A stretch of DNA of 64,000 nt from Sphingopyxis sp. PET50 (lineage in GTDB: Bacteria > Pseudomonadota > Alphaproteobacteria > Sphingomonadales > Sphingomonadaceae), in assembly GCF_025244705.1 (NCBI RefSeq), contig NZ_CP104207.1, forward strand, positions 1,736,001 to 1,800,000. Direction: 5' to 3'. Below, one piece after another: positions 63,026 through 64,000 of this stretch; position 1 is the first letter of the stretch; every line of letters begins with the position of its first letter. Below the pieces are notes generated by a model. The model had not been told where the DNA came from. It saw nothing but the letters and a program-made list of their open reading frames with translations, and made no database searches. The position numbers were made by a program, and so were the translations under genes.

Positions 63026-63993
63026 GCCGCGATCTCCTGCGCGAAGACGTCGAAGCGCAGATCGTCCGGCTCGGGCCAGGGCGAGGCGAGCGCATGCTCG
63101 ATCGCGCCGTCGATCCGCGTCTCGATCTCCGCCTCGACCGCCGCCAGTTCCTCCTCGGTCGCGATGCGGTCGGCGATCAGGCGCGCGCGCAGCGCCGGGA
63201 CCGGATCGGCCTCCATCGCCGCCGCTTTCTGTTCCTTGGGGATATAGCTGTCGTCGTCGCCGAAATTATGACCGAAGAAGCGGAAGGTCATGCATTCGAG
63301 CAGGGTCGGCCCCTCGCCCGCCCGCGCGCGCGCCACCGCCTCGGCAAAGGCCGAATACATCGCCTCCGGGTCGTTCCCGTCGACACGCACGCCGGGAATG
63401 CCATAGCCCTCGGCGCGGTTTGCGATATTCTTGCCCGCGGTCATCTTCTCGAACGTCGTGTGCTCGGCGAACAGATTGTTCTGGCAGACGAAGATCGTCG
63501 GCAGCTTCCACACCGCGGCGAGATTCATCGCCTCATGGACCGCGCCGATGTTCGACGCGCCGTCGCCGAAGGTGCACACCGACACGCGGTCGCTCCCGTC
63601 GAGCTGCGCCGCCCAGGCCAGGCCGTTGGCGATCGGCGCCGACGATCCGACGATGCCGGTGGTGACCATAATCCCCTTGGGCGGATAGGTCAGGTGCATC
63701 GGTCCGCCCTTGCCCTTGCACGACCCCGTCGTGCGGCCGATGAGTTCGGCCCACAGCTCGTTCAGCGGAAAGCCCTTGCCCAGCATGTCGTGGATGCCGC
63801 GATAGATGGTGCAGATGGTGTCGTCGTCGCGCAGCACCTCGCCCATCACCGACGGGATGATCTCCTGCCCGCGATAGCTGTAATAGACCATCGCGATCTG
63901 GCCCGAGAGAATCACCTTGCGGGCGCGCTCGTCGTTCGCCTTCAGCAGCGCCGCGCGCTCGTAAATCGACCGCAGAACCGCTGAATCCGCCAC
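63022..63993 (-). CDS. 2-oxoacid dehydrogenase E1 component, alpha subunit (acetoin-dehydrogenase-like)
   Basis: The 323-residue alpha subunit has the thiamine diphosphate motif GDGASNIGAVHEAMNLAAVW (GDG...N, about residues 144-163), SCKGKGGPMHLTYPPKGIM and FFGHNFGDDDSYI. It starts at GTG 63993, 7 bp from the window edge, so an earlier start outside the window is possible. With the beta subunit and the lipoyl domain it forms the first half of a 2-oxoacid dehydrogenase complex. Confidence 0.92.
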   Translation of the reverse strand: MADSAVLRSIYERAALLKANDERARKVILSGQIAMVYYSYRGQEIIPSVMGEVLRDDDTICTIYRGIHDMLGKGFPLNELWAELIGRTTGSCKGKGGPMHLTYPPKGIMVTTGIVGSSAPIANGLAWAAQLDGSDRVSVCTFGDGASNIGAVHEAMNLAAVWKLPTIFVCQNNLFAEHTTFEKMTAGKNIANRAEGYGIPGVRVDGNDPEAMYSAFAEAVARARAGEGPTLLECMTFRFFGHNFGDDDSYIPKEQKAAAMEADPVPALRARLIADRIATEEELAAVEAEIETRIDGAIEHALASPWPEPDDLRFDVFAQEIAA

Positions 63994-64000
63994 GAATTGC

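Noticed and set aside
1-64000. CRISPR arrays, insertion sequences, prophage genes and rRNA
   Set aside because: No regularly spaced repeats, transposase, phage structural or ribosomal RNA sequences were seen on either strand.

Overview
The window is about 64 kb of high-GC DNA with alphaproteobacterial gene content. A Sphingomonadaceae chromosome, probably Sphingopyxis or a close relative, fits best. This rests on the YdbH/YnbE/YdbL set, a TIGR02300-type zinc-ribbon protein, DUF7064-type proteins, intergenic repeats of a kind common in sphingomonads, and a large catabolic region rich in acyl-CoA dehydrogenases, SDRs and P450s. The genus is an inference from gene content, not a database match.

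Region 1 (1-15.4 kb) is mostly housekeeping and envelope genes: a secreted protein cut by the window edge, prfC, a Cys-rich protein, a transglutaminase-like exported protein, the ydbH-ynbE-ydbL operon, radC, an enoyl-CoA hydratase, an HD-domain protein, a three-gene set of exported proteins (two with a ClpP-like core), an Rrf2 regulator, tRNA-Ala(GGC) and the zinc-ribbon protein. Region 2 (15.4-28.7 kb) is a conserved core: aroA, a small membrane protein, cmk, an adenylate/guanylate cyclase, rpsA with a long leader, ihfB, an ABC-2 exporter, tRNA-Leu(UAA), an extracytoplasmic solute-binding lipoprotein, DUF4112, a prolyl oligopeptidase and a nitronate monooxygenase-like enzyme.

Region 3 (28.7-64 kb) is a catabolic island. 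It holds three adjacent acyl-CoA dehydrogenase pairs, two enoyl-CoA hydratases, six SDRs, two old-yellow-enzyme-type oxidoreductases, a hotdog thioesterase, a phytanoyl-CoA dioxygenase, two P450s with a rubredoxin and a GMC oxidoreductase, two APH-like kinases, an MFS transporter, AraC- and GntR-type regulators, a nitroreductase and the E1alpha/E1beta/lipoyl genes of a 2-oxoacid dehydrogenase. Together these suggest P450 hydroxylation, alcohol oxidation and beta-oxidation of a bulky terpenoid- or steroid-like side chain. No acyl-CoA ligase or thiolase lies inside the window, so the substrate stays open. Three GTATAC-centred sites in front of catabolic genes are candidate operators for the double-HTH GntR regulator.

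The most unusual feature is not a gene. Seventeen genes carry frameshifts, and 23 of the 24 shifts have the same sign, one extra base. Most can be repaired by removing a C just before GGC, and once repaired every affected gene has a length divisible by three. They are absent from 15.2 to 29.5 kb and from 33.0 to 41.4 kb. This is either a systematic sequencing or consensus error or a real mutational signature, and raw reads would decide. Gene spans below are given for the repaired genes.
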